DNA of 64,000 nt, taken from contig JALCRM010000004.1 in assembly GCA_022652545.1 (NCBI GenBank), forward strand, positions 102,610 through 166,609, in the 5' to 3' direction. Below, one piece after another: positions 25,405 through 33,619 of the stretch. The stretch comes from Lachnospiraceae bacterium. Lineage in GTDB: Bacteria; Bacillota; Clostridia; Lachnospirales; Lachnospiraceae. The translations under genes were made by a program, and so were the position numbers. The notes below the pieces were generated by a model, which had not been told where the DNA came from, made no database searches, and saw nothing but the letters and a program-made list of their open reading frames with translations. Position 1 is the first letter of the stretch. Every line of letters starts with the position of its first letter.

Positions 25405-26169
25405 TCAGTCGTCCTGTGTGCCGTCTTTGTTGTCCTCTTCCTTTTTCCGGTGCGTCTCCCTGCCCTGTATGCGCGTAAGGAACCAGTCCCTTTTGACAAG
25501 TACGAAAATGATGACAGCGATCTGCACCGCTACGGCCAGTACGCCGTACATGTATTTCCCCTGCAGCAGGAATCTGCCTGTCATGCAGAAGGACAGGATC
25601 GTGATCCAGCAGCCGGCAGCCACTGCCTCTGCGAACTGCTTCACTTTGATCCTGGAACGTGCTGCCAGATAAGGAATGATCCCGTTCGGGATCCCCGGGA
25701 TCAGACAGGCGATCGCCACTACGAAGCCCGGGGAGGTGGATTTGAGTTTTTCCATGAGCCAGAGCGTTCTCTTGCCGGTCGATACCTTGCCGGAAATGCT
25801 GGTCTTGAAACGCCGTGCGAAAAGGAACACCACGATGTTGGCGCACCAGTAGCCGAGAAAGCAGATGATAAAGCCCTGGAACCAGCCGTATATCGCTCCA
25901 GCTGCGATCTGTACACACATGCCCGGCAGAAAAATGCTGACGGCCTGGATAAACGCCAGCGCAAAGGTGCAGAGCATGCCCTTCCACTGGCCTTCGTCAC
26001 GAAGATACAATGCGATATCGTCGCTGTTGCCTTCCCGTAAAAGAGGGACGAGCTGCGGGAGCATGCTGCCGAAGGCCTGCCAGAATAACCAGACCGTGGC
26101 TGCTACAGCCCCTATGATGCCCAGCACTCTCAGAACTTTATACCATACGCTGTTTTGCCAAATATTCAT
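25405..26169 (-). CDS. TVP38/TMEM64 (VTT domain) membrane protein
   Basis: This 254-residue protein has about six helices and the VTT/DedA-like core: FLPGMCVQIAAGAIYG (about residue 80), a GYW.A....F.FARRF segment, and the re-entrant PGIPNGIIPYLAA motif (about residue 155). The ATG at 26169 lies 10 bases after the GatD stop. DedA/VTT proteins include lipid scramblases and undecaprenyl phosphate recycling proteins. Placement behind murT-gatD, which amidate the lipid II stem peptide, fits a lipid carrier role, but this is inference. A Lys/Asp-rich tail ends the protein. Confidence 0.82.
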   Translation of the reverse strand: MNIWQNSVWYKVLRVLGIIGAVAATVWLFWQAFGSMLPQLVPLLREGNSDDIALYLRDEGQWKGMLCTFALAFIQAVSIFLPGMCVQIAAGAIYGWFQGFIICFLGYWCANIVVFLFARRFKTSISGKVSTGKRTLWLMEKLKSTSPGFVVAIACLIPGIPNGIIPYLAARSRIKVKQFAEAVAAGCWITILSFCMTGRFLLQGKYMYGVLAVAVQIAVIIFVLVKRDWFLTRIQGRETHRKKEEDNKDGTQDD

Positions 26170-26179
26170 CCGGTCATCC

Positions 26180-26929
26180 CTAATCTGTTGACATGGTTCC
26201 CGACATGATCCGTTCGTATACAAGATCATGCGCCTGCTTTTCGAAGCGGTCCGGGAGCGGCTCCAGAATGGCCGCGCCGTATTTACGGGCAAGCGCGCTC
26301 CTGATGATCTCATCGCAAAGGGCCGGGTTCTTCGGCAGTACCGGTCCATGGCTGTACGTACCGTAAACATTTTTGAAGCGTACGCCTTCCGTACCGTCTT
26401 CCCCGTTGTTCCCGCAGCCCTTCAGTACGGTCCCGAGAGGCTTTACTCCCTTCCCGAGATACGTCCTTCCGCTGTGATTCTCAAATCCCACTACCGTGCT
26501 GCCGCCGGATTCCTGACCCAGCCGGAAACAGTAATTGTCGATCATACGCGTTTTTCCGCCCACCGTATACAGGTCGACCGCGCCGAGATAGTCACAGCGC
26601 ACGCCTTCTCCCGTTTCATAGTAAGTGCCCATCATCTGGTACCCGCCGCAGATGCACAGAAAAGTCCTGCCGTCATTGATCGCAGCCCGGATCTCCCGGT
26701 CTTTTCCCGTATGCAGGTCGTCGAGCAGTACCTCCTGTTCAAAATCCTGCCCGCCTCCGATGAAATACAGGTCAAACCTGGTGAAATCCGCCTGCTCTCC
26801 TATCTTCAGTTCCGTCACGCTGCTGGAAATACCGCGCCATTCCAGCCTGCGTTTAATGCACTGGATATTGCCGCGGTCCCCGTATAAATTCAGCACCTCC
26901 GGATAGAGATGACAGATCGACAGTTCCAT
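26180..26929 (-). CDS. gatD: Lipid II isoglutaminyl synthase, glutamine amidotransferase subunit
   Basis: The protein has 249 residues. It is a class I glutamine amidotransferase-like (CobB/CobQ type) protein with IGGGQDFEQ, the nucleophile cysteine in CICGGYQMMG (about residue 94) and the catalytic histidine in TYSHGPVLP. GatD hydrolyses glutamine and feeds ammonia to MurT, which amidates the D-glutamate of lipid II to D-isoglutamine. MurT is directly upstream, 11 bases away. ATG 26929 is preceded by GGGGG. The length is standard for the family. Confidence 0.93.
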   Translation of the reverse strand: MELSICHLYPEVLNLYGDRGNIQCIKRRLEWRGISSSVTELKIGEQADFTRFDLYFIGGGQDFEQEVLLDDLHTGKDREIRAAINDGRTFLCICGGYQMMGTYYETGEGVRCDYLGAVDLYTVGGKTRMIDNYCFRLGQESGGSTVVGFENHSGRTYLGKGVKPLGTVLKGCGNNGEDGTEGVRFKNVYGTYSHGPVLPKNPALCDEIIRSALARKYGAAILEPLPDRFEKQAHDLVYERIMSGTMSTD

Positions 26930-26940
26930 TTTTCCCCCGT

Positions 26941-28341
26941 TCAGGCCTGTTTTTCCCAAAAGTCCTTTTTGCCCGTAGCCTCTGAAAACACGCTGCGCAA
27001 TGACAGCATGGCAGTATAGTTGGGCAGCACAAAGACCGGCAGTTCGCTCTCCGCGGACATTTTCAGAATGTCTTTGTCCGTGCATCCCGCAGAGATCTTC
27101 TCCTCCGGGATCCCGGCGTATTTCAGGCGGACCATCATGTCGCCCGCGCGGTCGCCGGATACATAGATCCGGCGGACATGTCCGTCCTCCGCCAGTTTCT
27201 CATACTCCGCATCCCAGATCCAGGATACGTCGTGGCCGTCCGCAGTGCGGTCGTTCAGACAGACCACCAGTACAAAATCCTCATCGAGGCCGGTAAGATA
27301 GCCGATTGACTGGCTGCATCCCGCCGGGTTTTTCACCAGGATCATCTGGACGGGCTGACTGCCGGGCATAAACGTTTCCATCCTGCCGAAACAGCTGTTC
27401 ACGTCCGCAAGAGAAGCGGCGACCTCTTCCGCATCGCCGCCGAAGGCACGGTATGCCGCTATGGCGGCGCAGGCGTTGTAAATATTGTAGATGGCCGGCA
27501 GTCCGATATGTACCGGCTCCTTAAGAGGCCTGCCTGCCACCTCCATGTGCACCTCGCTCCCCTGTGCCGTCATGGAATCGATGGAAGTCACTGACACGTC
27601 CGGATCCGTCCTGCGATAGCCGCACTTCGGACAGCGGAAACTGCCGAGGTGTGCGTAGGTACGGTACTCATAATCATATTTTGCCCCGCAGCGGATGCAG
27701 TGCATGGCATCGGAAACGCCCGCGCCGCTCTGGTCTCCGTACGGCACTTCCAGGCCGTAGTACACGACCTTGTTGGGTGCATCGAGCGCCAGGGAACTGG
27801 TCAGGGAGCAGTCCGCATTCAGGCAGAGCACGCTGCCCGGCACTTTCCGGACGCCCTTGCGTATCTCCTCCAGCGTATGCATGACCTCGCCGTACCGGTC
27901 GAGCTGGTCACGGAACAGATTGGTCACCACGATGACCTTCGGGTGCGTGAGAGGCACCACCTGTTTCAACGCCCCTTCGTCACATTCGATCACCGCCGTG
28001 TGCTTCTTCGGACGGCCGAGCCAGTCCGCACTGCAGGTGATCTCCGCCGTTACGCCGGAAAGCAGATTGGCGCCGGACTTATTGGCCAGCACGTCGTCGC
28101 CGCGCGCCGTCAGGGCGTGCTCAAGCATATTCGAGGTCGTCGTCTTTCCGTTGGTGCCGGTGACGATGATGATATCCATGCCTTTTGATGTCACGGCAAG
28201 AATATTCCGCTCGAATCTCATCGCGACTTTTCCCGGGAGCGCCGTACCGCCTCCCCTGCCGCTCACTCTGAGGGCAGCGCGGGTAAGTTTACAGCTCGCG
28301 ACCGCCAGTATTGTCTGAATAACAAATGGTTTTTTGCTCAT
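26941..28341 (-). CDS. murT: Lipid II isoglutaminyl synthase, MurT subunit
   Basis: This 466-residue Mur-ligase homologue carries the ATP-binding motif VTGTNGKTT (about residue 60) and ECDEGAL. An inserted zinc ribbon has CIRC and CPKC (about residues 218-240), the hallmark that separates MurT from other Mur ligases. The C-terminal DUF1727 domain contains LVVCLNDRTADGHDVSW, which forms the GatD interface and catalytic aspartate region. MurT activates the D-Glu alpha-carboxylate of lipid II for amidation with ammonia from GatD. The length matches the family. It heads the murT-gatD-VTT operon, divergent from the aldo/keto reductase. Confidence 0.94.
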   Translation of the reverse strand: MSKKPFVIQTILAVASCKLTRAALRVSGRGGGTALPGKVAMRFERNILAVTSKGMDIIIVTGTNGKTTTSNMLEHALTARGDDVLANKSGANLLSGVTAEITCSADWLGRPKKHTAVIECDEGALKQVVPLTHPKVIVVTNLFRDQLDRYGEVMHTLEEIRKGVRKVPGSVLCLNADCSLTSSLALDAPNKVVYYGLEVPYGDQSGAGVSDAMHCIRCGAKYDYEYRTYAHLGSFRCPKCGYRRTDPDVSVTSIDSMTAQGSEVHMEVAGRPLKEPVHIGLPAIYNIYNACAAIAAYRAFGGDAEEVAASLADVNSCFGRMETFMPGSQPVQMILVKNPAGCSQSIGYLTGLDEDFVLVVCLNDRTADGHDVSWIWDAEYEKLAEDGHVRRIYVSGDRAGDMMVRLKYAGIPEEKISAGCTDKDILKMSAESELPVFVLPNYTAMLSLRSVFSEATGKKDFWEKQA

Positions 28342-28417
28342 TCGCTTAATGGTAGAATGTCAGTGTCAGTTAGTAATGATAACAGTTTGAAGCTTTTTCT
28401 GCAATGAAAGGGGTGCT

Positions 28418-29596
28418 ATGCAATATCGCAGCGATCGCTACGGCAATCAGATCTCCGTTCTCGGCTTCGGCTGTATGCGCCTCCCGAGAAACGGGGCGGC
28501 CATAGACCTTGACGAATCCGAAAGGGAAATACGCCGGGCCGCGGAGCTGGGCGTCAATTATTTCGACAGCGCCTACATCTATCCCGGCGTGGAAGCGGCC
28601 GTCGGCCGCATCATGGCACGCACGGGGCTCCGGGAACATGTGTACCTCGCCACCAAACTGCCGCACTATCTCATGCGGTCCCGGGGACAGATCGAGAGCA
28701 CCTTTGCCGAAGAACTGTCGCGTCTGCAGACCGACCATATCGACTACTACCTGATGCACATGCTGACGGATATCGCATCCTGGGAAAAACTGCGGAAGCT
28801 GGGCATTGAAGACTGGATCGCCGGGAAAAAGGCCTCCGGACAGATACGTCAGATCGGCTTTTCCTTCCACGGCTCCTGCGACATGTTCCTGAAGATCCTG
28901 AATGCCTATGACTGGGATTTCTGCCAGATCCAGTACAATTACATCGACGAATATTCCCAGGCGGGCCGCCGCGGCCTCGAAGCCGCAGCTGCCAAAGGCA
29001 TTCCGGTTGTGATCATGGAGCCTCTGCGCGGAGGCCGCCTTGTGAACCTGCTGCCCGCGGAAGCGCGCCGCGTCTTTGCGGAGAATGCGCATCACTGGAG
29101 TCCCGCAGAATGGGGGCTGCGCTGGCTCTACGACCAGAGTGCCGTGACGTGTGTGCTCTCCGGCATGAATACCATGGAAATGGTGGAGGAAAACGTCCGC
29201 GTGGCTTCCGAAGCGACTGCCGGCTGTCTTACACAGGATGACCGGGACGTCCTTGAAAAAGCCAAAACAGCGATCAACGGAAGCTTGCGTGTGGCCTGCA
29301 CGGGCTGCGCCTACTGCATGCCCTGCCCGCACGGCGTGGACATTCCCGGCACTTTCCGATGCTGGAACGAAATGTACGCGGAGTCGAGATCCAGCGGGCG
29401 CACCGACTACTACCGTTCGACAATCTGCAGGCACACGCCTACGGGCGCATCCCTGTGCGTGCAGTGCGGCCGCTGCGAAAAGCTCTGCCCGCAGCAGATC
29501 GATATCCGGGCAAAATTAAAGGGCGCCCGCCGGGAACTCGAGACGCCCTGGTATACAATATCGAATTTCATGATCCGCCTGCTGCACCTCTGGTGA
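28418..29596 (+). CDS. Aldo/keto reductase with C-terminal ferredoxin domain
   Basis: This 392-residue protein starts with an aldo/keto reductase barrel: LGFGCMRLP, FDSAYIYPG (catalytic Asp and Tyr), the lysine in ATKLPHY, and HMLTD in place of the usual histidine segment. From about residue 290 it carries two ferredoxin-like Cys clusters, CTGCAYCMPCP and CVQCGRCEKLCP, enough for two 4Fe-4S centres. This composite architecture is common in anaerobic Clostridia, where these proteins probably couple carbonyl reduction to low-potential electrons. The physiological substrate is unknown. The gene is apparently monocistronic. Confidence 0.9.
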   Translation: MQYRSDRYGNQISVLGFGCMRLPRNGAAIDLDESEREIRRAAELGVNYFDSAYIYPGVEAAVGRIMARTGLREHVYLATKLPHYLMRSRGQIESTFAEELSRLQTDHIDYYLMHMLTDIASWEKLRKLGIEDWIAGKKASGQIRQIGFSFHGSCDMFLKILNAYDWDFCQIQYNYIDEYSQAGRRGLEAAAAKGIPVVIMEPLRGGRLVNLLPAEARRVFAENAHHWSPAEWGLRWLYDQSAVTCVLSGMNTMEMVEENVRVASEATAGCLTQDDRDVLEKAKTAINGSLRVACTGCAYCMPCPHGVDIPGTFRCWNEMYAESRSSGRTDYYRSTICRHTPTGASLCVQCGRCEKLCPQQIDIRAKLKGARRELETPWYTISNFMIRLLHLW

Positions 29597-29660
29597 AGCA
29601 GATGCTGCCTATCGCTGAATGTACCGCGCACATTGCCCCAGCTCATGCTATCCCTGCAGC

Positions 29661-30536
29661 TTACTGTCCCTGCAGCGCCATCTCGGCAATGCGGATCGCT
29701 CCCATGATGCCCTGGTCGTCATGCAGGCTGGCGGGCACGATGTAGTGCTCCATATCGGAAAGCTCGCGGGTCTGAAGGTATCCGTTCAGCATTCTGGTAA
29801 CCTTCGCACGGATGGAAGGGAAAAGCTGCTGCTGATGCATGACGCCGCCGCCCAGAATGATGCGCTGCGGGGAAAGCGTCATGATCACGTCTACCATGGC
29901 CTGCGCGATGTACTCGCTCTCCAGGTCCCAGACCTCCATGCGGTCCTTCAGTTCCTTTGCGCCCGCTCCCCATCTTTTCTCGATCGAAGGGCCGGAAGCC
30001 AGTCCTTCAAAACAGCAGTCGTGGAACGGGCAGATGCTGCCCGCCGGATCCTTCGGCGAGACCCTGAGAAGAATGTACCCCGCTTCCGGGTGCAGCATGC
30101 CGTGTGCAAGCTTTCCGTTTATGTAGATGCCTGCCCCGATCCCGGTCCCGATCGTGAAATACACGACACAGTCCAGGCCGCGGGCTGCTCCGTAAGTGAC
30201 TTCCCCGAGACAGGAGCCGTTCACATCGGTGTCGAAGCCGACCGGTACGCCCAGCGCCTCCTCAAACGGCTTTACGATGTTGAAGTTCTGCCAGGGAAGC
30301 TTGGGGGTATTCAGCACTTTTCCGTAATCCGGGGAATCCCTGTGTACATCGATCGGTCCGAATGTGGCGATACCCAGGGCTGATATACCTTTGTCCCTGA
30401 AGTAATCGATCATGGCCGGCATCGTCTCTTCCGGTGTCCGTGTGGGAATACTGACCTGCTCCCTGATCCTGCCCGTTTCGTCTCCGACCGCGCAGACCAT
30501 TTTGGTCCCGCCGCCTTCCAGTGCCCCGAGTATCAT
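29661..30536 (-). CDS. ROK-family sugar kinase, fructokinase-like
   Basis: The 291-residue protein begins with the phosphate-binding LEGGGTKMVCAVG motif. It has FGPIDV, the catalytic aspartate in GFDTDVNGSCLGE (about residue 100), GTGIGAG and the zinc-binding segment HPEAGY...CPFHDCCFEGLASG (about residues 145-180). This zinc site and length match Bacillus-type fructokinases (GmuE/YdhR/ScrK group). It phosphorylates a hexose, most likely fructose, with ATP. Sucrose phosphorylase at the right end of the window would release fructose, but it is 32 kb away. It follows the DUF3048 gene by 18 bases and is probably co-transcribed. Confidence 0.88.
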   Translation of the reverse strand: MILGALEGGGTKMVCAVGDETGRIREQVSIPTRTPEETMPAMIDYFRDKGISALGIATFGPIDVHRDSPDYGKVLNTPKLPWQNFNIVKPFEEALGVPVGFDTDVNGSCLGEVTYGAARGLDCVVYFTIGTGIGAGIYINGKLAHGMLHPEAGYILLRVSPKDPAGSICPFHDCCFEGLASGPSIEKRWGAGAKELKDRMEVWDLESEYIAQAMVDVIMTLSPQRIILGGGVMHQQQLFPSIRAKVTRMLNGYLQTRELSDMEHYIVPASLHDDQGIMGAIRIAEMALQGQ

Positions 30537-30554
30537 AGAATCCTCCTGCAGACC

Positions 30555-31727
30555 TTAGTTGAAGATCACGTTTTTGCCGTTCTGTGCAATGGCGATATAT
30601 GTTTTGCCGGTATTCATCTGGATCTCAGCGCCGTTGTCGTCAAAATAGCGGGTAGGCTCGTAAGCCATCGTCTTCCACCAGTTGATGTGGATGGCCTTGC
30701 CCTTCGTGAAATAGTAGCCGCCCATCGTGGTCCCCAGCATATCGAAGCCCAGGTAGCCTTTTTTGTCGAGCTGCTGCCACTTTGTCGTCTGCACGATGAC
30801 ATTTGCGAATGTGAGCTGTTTGCCTGTCGTGGCGTCGATCTGTTTTGCGCCGTGCAGGGTCTTGTAATAGAGGCCGTCGGCCGCGTTATAGGTCAATGAC
30901 GACTTGGTATAGCCGAAGACCTGCGAAAGATCGATCGTATTGGCTGTCTGTGCCTTTGCGCCGTACTGGCTGAGAGTATTGACGCCTGAGGAAAACAGGA
31001 AATGCCGCGTATTGTAATAGTCTGCGCGCAGTGCAGTGGGATAGCCGAGAGAAGCGCATGCCGAGCGGATGCCGGATGCGGAAATATAAGCATTGTGCGG
31101 CGCTGAACGGTCGCTCGTACGGAAGAACTGGTTGGATCCGGGTGCGTTGCCGCCGACACCGTATTCATAGGTTCCGGAAATGTTCGTCATCTCAGGGCTG
31201 TCGATCGTGCCCTTCATGTAAGCCACTCCTCCGAAATGGATGAGGATGGGATCCCATTCCCTTGCTGCATACAGATAATACAGACGGCAGGAACGGATGT
31301 TGCCGATGCGGGAAAGGCCCTGCCAGTCCTGGATGATGCCCATCTGCCTGGAAATGCCGTCCTCCTCCATGATCTCATACAGGATATCCGCGCTGCCGAT
31401 GCCGTAGGAAGGCTGTGCGATCGTATCTGTAGGGAACATAACGGCAATGGGACGCTGATTGGCCAGCGCCGCGCTTACAGGTTCATTGGTGTAGACGCTC
31501 AGTCTGCTCGGATTGGTATAGGTGGCATTTGTACGCGCCAGTCCCGTGAGCGGGGAAAGACCTGTCCCGTACGTCCACTGTATGCCCTTTGCCGCCAGGG
31601 AACCGCCGTATCCCCCAAGCATGCTCACAGCCGAGCCCTTGCCGGCAGCCTGTACGTCACCAGGCATCCCGGAAAACAGTCCGACCGCAAGAACCAGTGC
31701 GCCGATCAGTGCAATCAGCTTTTTCAT
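30555..31727 (-). CDS. Secreted DUF3048 (YerB-like) protein
   Basis: The 390-residue protein starts at the ATG at 31727, with AGGAGG 10 bases upstream. An Sec-type signal peptide (LIALIGALVLAVGLFSG) ends near VQAA. The mature part has NQRPIAVMFPT, ADILYEIMEEDGISR and IRSCRLYYLYAA, the conserved blocks of DUF3048 domain proteins such as YerB. The C-terminal sandwich domain includes GFDMLGTT and YFDDNG. YerB-like proteins are exported and uncharacterised. The first gene of a two-gene operon with the ROK kinase, which does not by itself explain its role. Confidence 0.85.
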   Translation of the reverse strand: MKKLIALIGALVLAVGLFSGMPGDVQAAGKGSAVSMLGGYGGSLAAKGIQWTYGTGLSPLTGLARTNATYTNPSRLSVYTNEPVSAALANQRPIAVMFPTDTIAQPSYGIGSADILYEIMEEDGISRQMGIIQDWQGLSRIGNIRSCRLYYLYAAREWDPILIHFGGVAYMKGTIDSPEMTNISGTYEYGVGGNAPGSNQFFRTSDRSAPHNAYISASGIRSACASLGYPTALRADYYNTRHFLFSSGVNTLSQYGAKAQTANTIDLSQVFGYTKSSLTYNAADGLYYKTLHGAKQIDATTGKQLTFANVIVQTTKWQQLDKKGYLGFDMLGTTMGGYYFTKGKAIHINWWKTMAYEPTRYFDDNGAEIQMNTGKTYIAIAQNGKNVIFN

Positions 31728-31817
31728 GAATCCGTACCCTCCTGTTTGTTCAATTCCGTCCCCAGACGGTTGTGCTTTCGATCTGCAAAGCCCCATGGCT
31801 TTACCAAGAATAAAATG

Positions 31818-31866
31818 ATTATAGCATAATTAAAATTAGTGTTCATCCACTGTGTTTTGTTATAAT
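31818..31866. promoter_or_regulatory. Divergent promoters between DUF3048 and larE
   Basis: Leftward, TGCTATAAT (-10 at 31823-31818) serves the DUF3048 gene. Rightward, TGTTATAAT (-10 at 31861-31866) serves larE. Both are extended -10 elements without clear -35 boxes; the intervening DNA is AT-rich. Confidence 0.55.
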
Positions 31867-31899
31867 AATAACATTCTGTCACCGAAAGGACCCGGCTGT

Positions 31900-32799
31900 A
31901 TGGATGCCATTGACGAGAAATACAATACACTGAAAGAACTGCTGCGTTCCCTGGGCAGCGTCGCGGTCGCCTTCTCCGGCGGCGTCGATTCCACCTTCCT
32001 GCTGCGTACGGCGCACGATGTGCTCGGAGACCGGGCGATCGCCGTCACCGCAGTGTCCGTATCCTTCCCCGAACGGGAAAAGAACGGGGCCGAGACCATA
32101 GCCGCGCAGAACGGCATCCGGCTGATCCCTGTCGAAGTGGACCAGCTCGCGATCGAAGGTTTTGCATCCAATCCGGAAAACCGCTGCTATCTCTGCAAGC
32201 TTGCCCTTTTCACGCACATCCTGCAGGCCGCTGCCGCAAACGGGATCAGCGCCGTTGCGGAAGGCTCGAACGCGGACGATGTACACGACTACCGTCCCGG
32301 CATGCGGGCCATCCGGGAACTCGGCATACGCAGTCCACTGCGCGAAGCCGGACTCACCAAGGAAGAGATCCGTCTTCTCTCGCACCGGCTAGGGCTGCCC
32401 ACCTGGAACAGGCCTTCCCTCGCCTGCCTTGCGACGCGTTTTGTCTACGGAGAAACCATCACACAGGAAAAACTCGCGATGGTCGACCGCGCCGAACAGC
32501 TGCTGCTTGCACTCGGTTTCCGGCAGGTCCGCGTACGTATCCACGACACCAACGGACATCAGGCATATCTCGCACGCATCGAGGTGTCCCCGGACGAATT
32601 CGAAAAGCTGGCCGGAGCGGACATCCGCAGCCGCGTCGTCAGAGAGCTCGGGGCTGCAGGCTTCGCCTATGTCACCATGGACCTGACCGGCTACCGCACG
32701 GGCAGCATGAACGCCTCCGTAAACACCGGCATGTCTTCCGGAACCGCCGCAGGGGACGCCTCCCCCGTCAGTGTCCCTGCCGCTCCTTCCCGTCCCTGA
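31900..32799 (+). CDS. larE: ATP-dependent sacrificial sulfur transferase LarE
   Basis: The 299-residue protein starts at the ATG at 31900. The PP-loop motif SGGVDST lies at 26-32, GSNADD near 122, and the sequence PSLACLATRF places a cysteine at residue 176, the position of the sacrificial sulfur donor known for Lactiplantibacillus LarE. Two further cysteines lie in CYLC (96, 99). LarE adenylates and thiolates the pyridinium dinucleotide precursor of the nickel pincer cofactor of lactate racemase. No larA, larB or larC is present in the window. The last 30 residues are a Ser/Ala/Gly-rich tail. It overlaps the convergent NudC gene by 32 bases. Confidence 0.92.
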   Translation: MDAIDEKYNTLKELLRSLGSVAVAFSGGVDSTFLLRTAHDVLGDRAIAVTAVSVSFPEREKNGAETIAAQNGIRLIPVEVDQLAIEGFASNPENRCYLCKLALFTHILQAAAANGISAVAEGSNADDVHDYRPGMRAIRELGIRSPLREAGLTKEEIRLLSHRLGLPTWNRPSLACLATRFVYGETITQEKLAMVDRAEQLLLALGFRQVRVRIHDTNGHQAYLARIEVSPDEFEKLAGADIRSRVVRELGAAGFAYVTMDLTGYRTGSMNASVNTGMSSGTAAGDASPVSVPAAPSRP

Positions 32800-33619
32800 A
32801 GCGGCAGATCATCTCATTCGTCAGACTCATGTCCTCGAAGGCGTCCGTGATATCCCCGCGGCGCACCCACTCTGCCGCTGCCAGTTCCCCGGTGTCCATC
32901 GTGATCGTCCTGTCGCCGTCCACATCGCACCAGTAGCCGAGCAGCAGATCCGAATCAAAGCCCCACGGCTGGGTCTTGTAATAGCGGATATTTTTCACCT
33001 GCAGGCCGCTCTCTTCCATGACCTCGCGCCGCACGGTGTCCTCTCCTGTCTCCCCGATCTCACAGAAGCCCGCGATGAGCGCATGTCCCCGGTACTCCCG
33101 GCCTGCATAGCGCGTCATCAGAATGCGGTCTCCGTCCGTGACGCCGACGATGACGGCCGGCGAAATCTTCGGATACACCACATTCCCGCAGGAAGGGCAG
33201 AGCATGCTCCGCTCCGACGTGCCCGGCTGCATGAGCGCGCCGCACCGGCCGCAGAACCTGTTGTCCCGGTACCACGCATACAGCTGGTACGCCGTCTCCG
33301 CGGCAAAACACATCTCCCGCGGCACGCCTCTGCGCAGCACGGAAAGAGGTTCTTCCGCAAAGCCGGGCAGTTCCGTTCCGGCCGCACCGTTCAGCAGGAA
33401 ACACCTGCGCGCCCCCACGGCAAACACGTACTGCAGCGTCGCTTCCCCGACCTTTCCCCTCAGCATCGACCACACGGGAAAAAGCAGGGTACTGTCCGCT
33501 CCTTTCCGCACCAGCAGATGTTTTGGCTTCTCCGTAAACAGGAACACGGTGTCCGTGTCCGCCGGGACCGGGCAGAGATAGCGATTGTCGTAGATCCCCT
33601 TCACACTGTCCTGGATCAA
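32768..33619 (-). CDS. nudC: NADH pyrophosphatase (NudC-type Nudix hydrolase)
   Basis: This protein has about 283 residues. A four-cysteine zinc ribbon (CGRCGA and CPSCGN) precedes the Nudix box [22 protein letters not shown], which has the full GX5EX7REUXEEXGU pattern. The downstream signature reads [10 protein letters not shown], a diverged form of the NudC SQPWPFPxS motif. NudC cleaves NAD(H) or removes NAD caps from RNA. The most likely start is the TTG at 33619, which overlaps the phosphoketolase stop (TTGA) and has GGAAGG 8 bases upstream. A GTG at 33637 is an alternative. The gene is coupled to phosphoketolase. Confidence 0.9.
   Translation of the reverse strand: MIQDSVKGIYDNRYLCPVPADTDTVFLFTEKPKHLLVRKGADSTLLFPVWSMLRGKVGEATLQYVFAVGARRCFLLNGAAGTELPGFAEEPLSVLRRGVPREMCFAAETAYQLYAWYRDNRFCGRCGALMQPGTSERSMLCPSCGNVVYPKISPAVIVGVTDGDRILMTRYAGREYRGHALIAGFCEIGETGEDTVRREVMEESGLQVKNIRYYKTQPWGFDSDLLLGYWCDVDGDRTITMDTGELAAAEWVRRGDITDAFEDMSLTNEMICRFRDGKERQGH

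Noticed and set aside
28341..28418. Promoter pair between murT and the aldo/keto reductase
   Set aside because: TTGCTC and TAGAAT are only 13 bases apart, and other pairings are weak; no hexamer pair could be supported.
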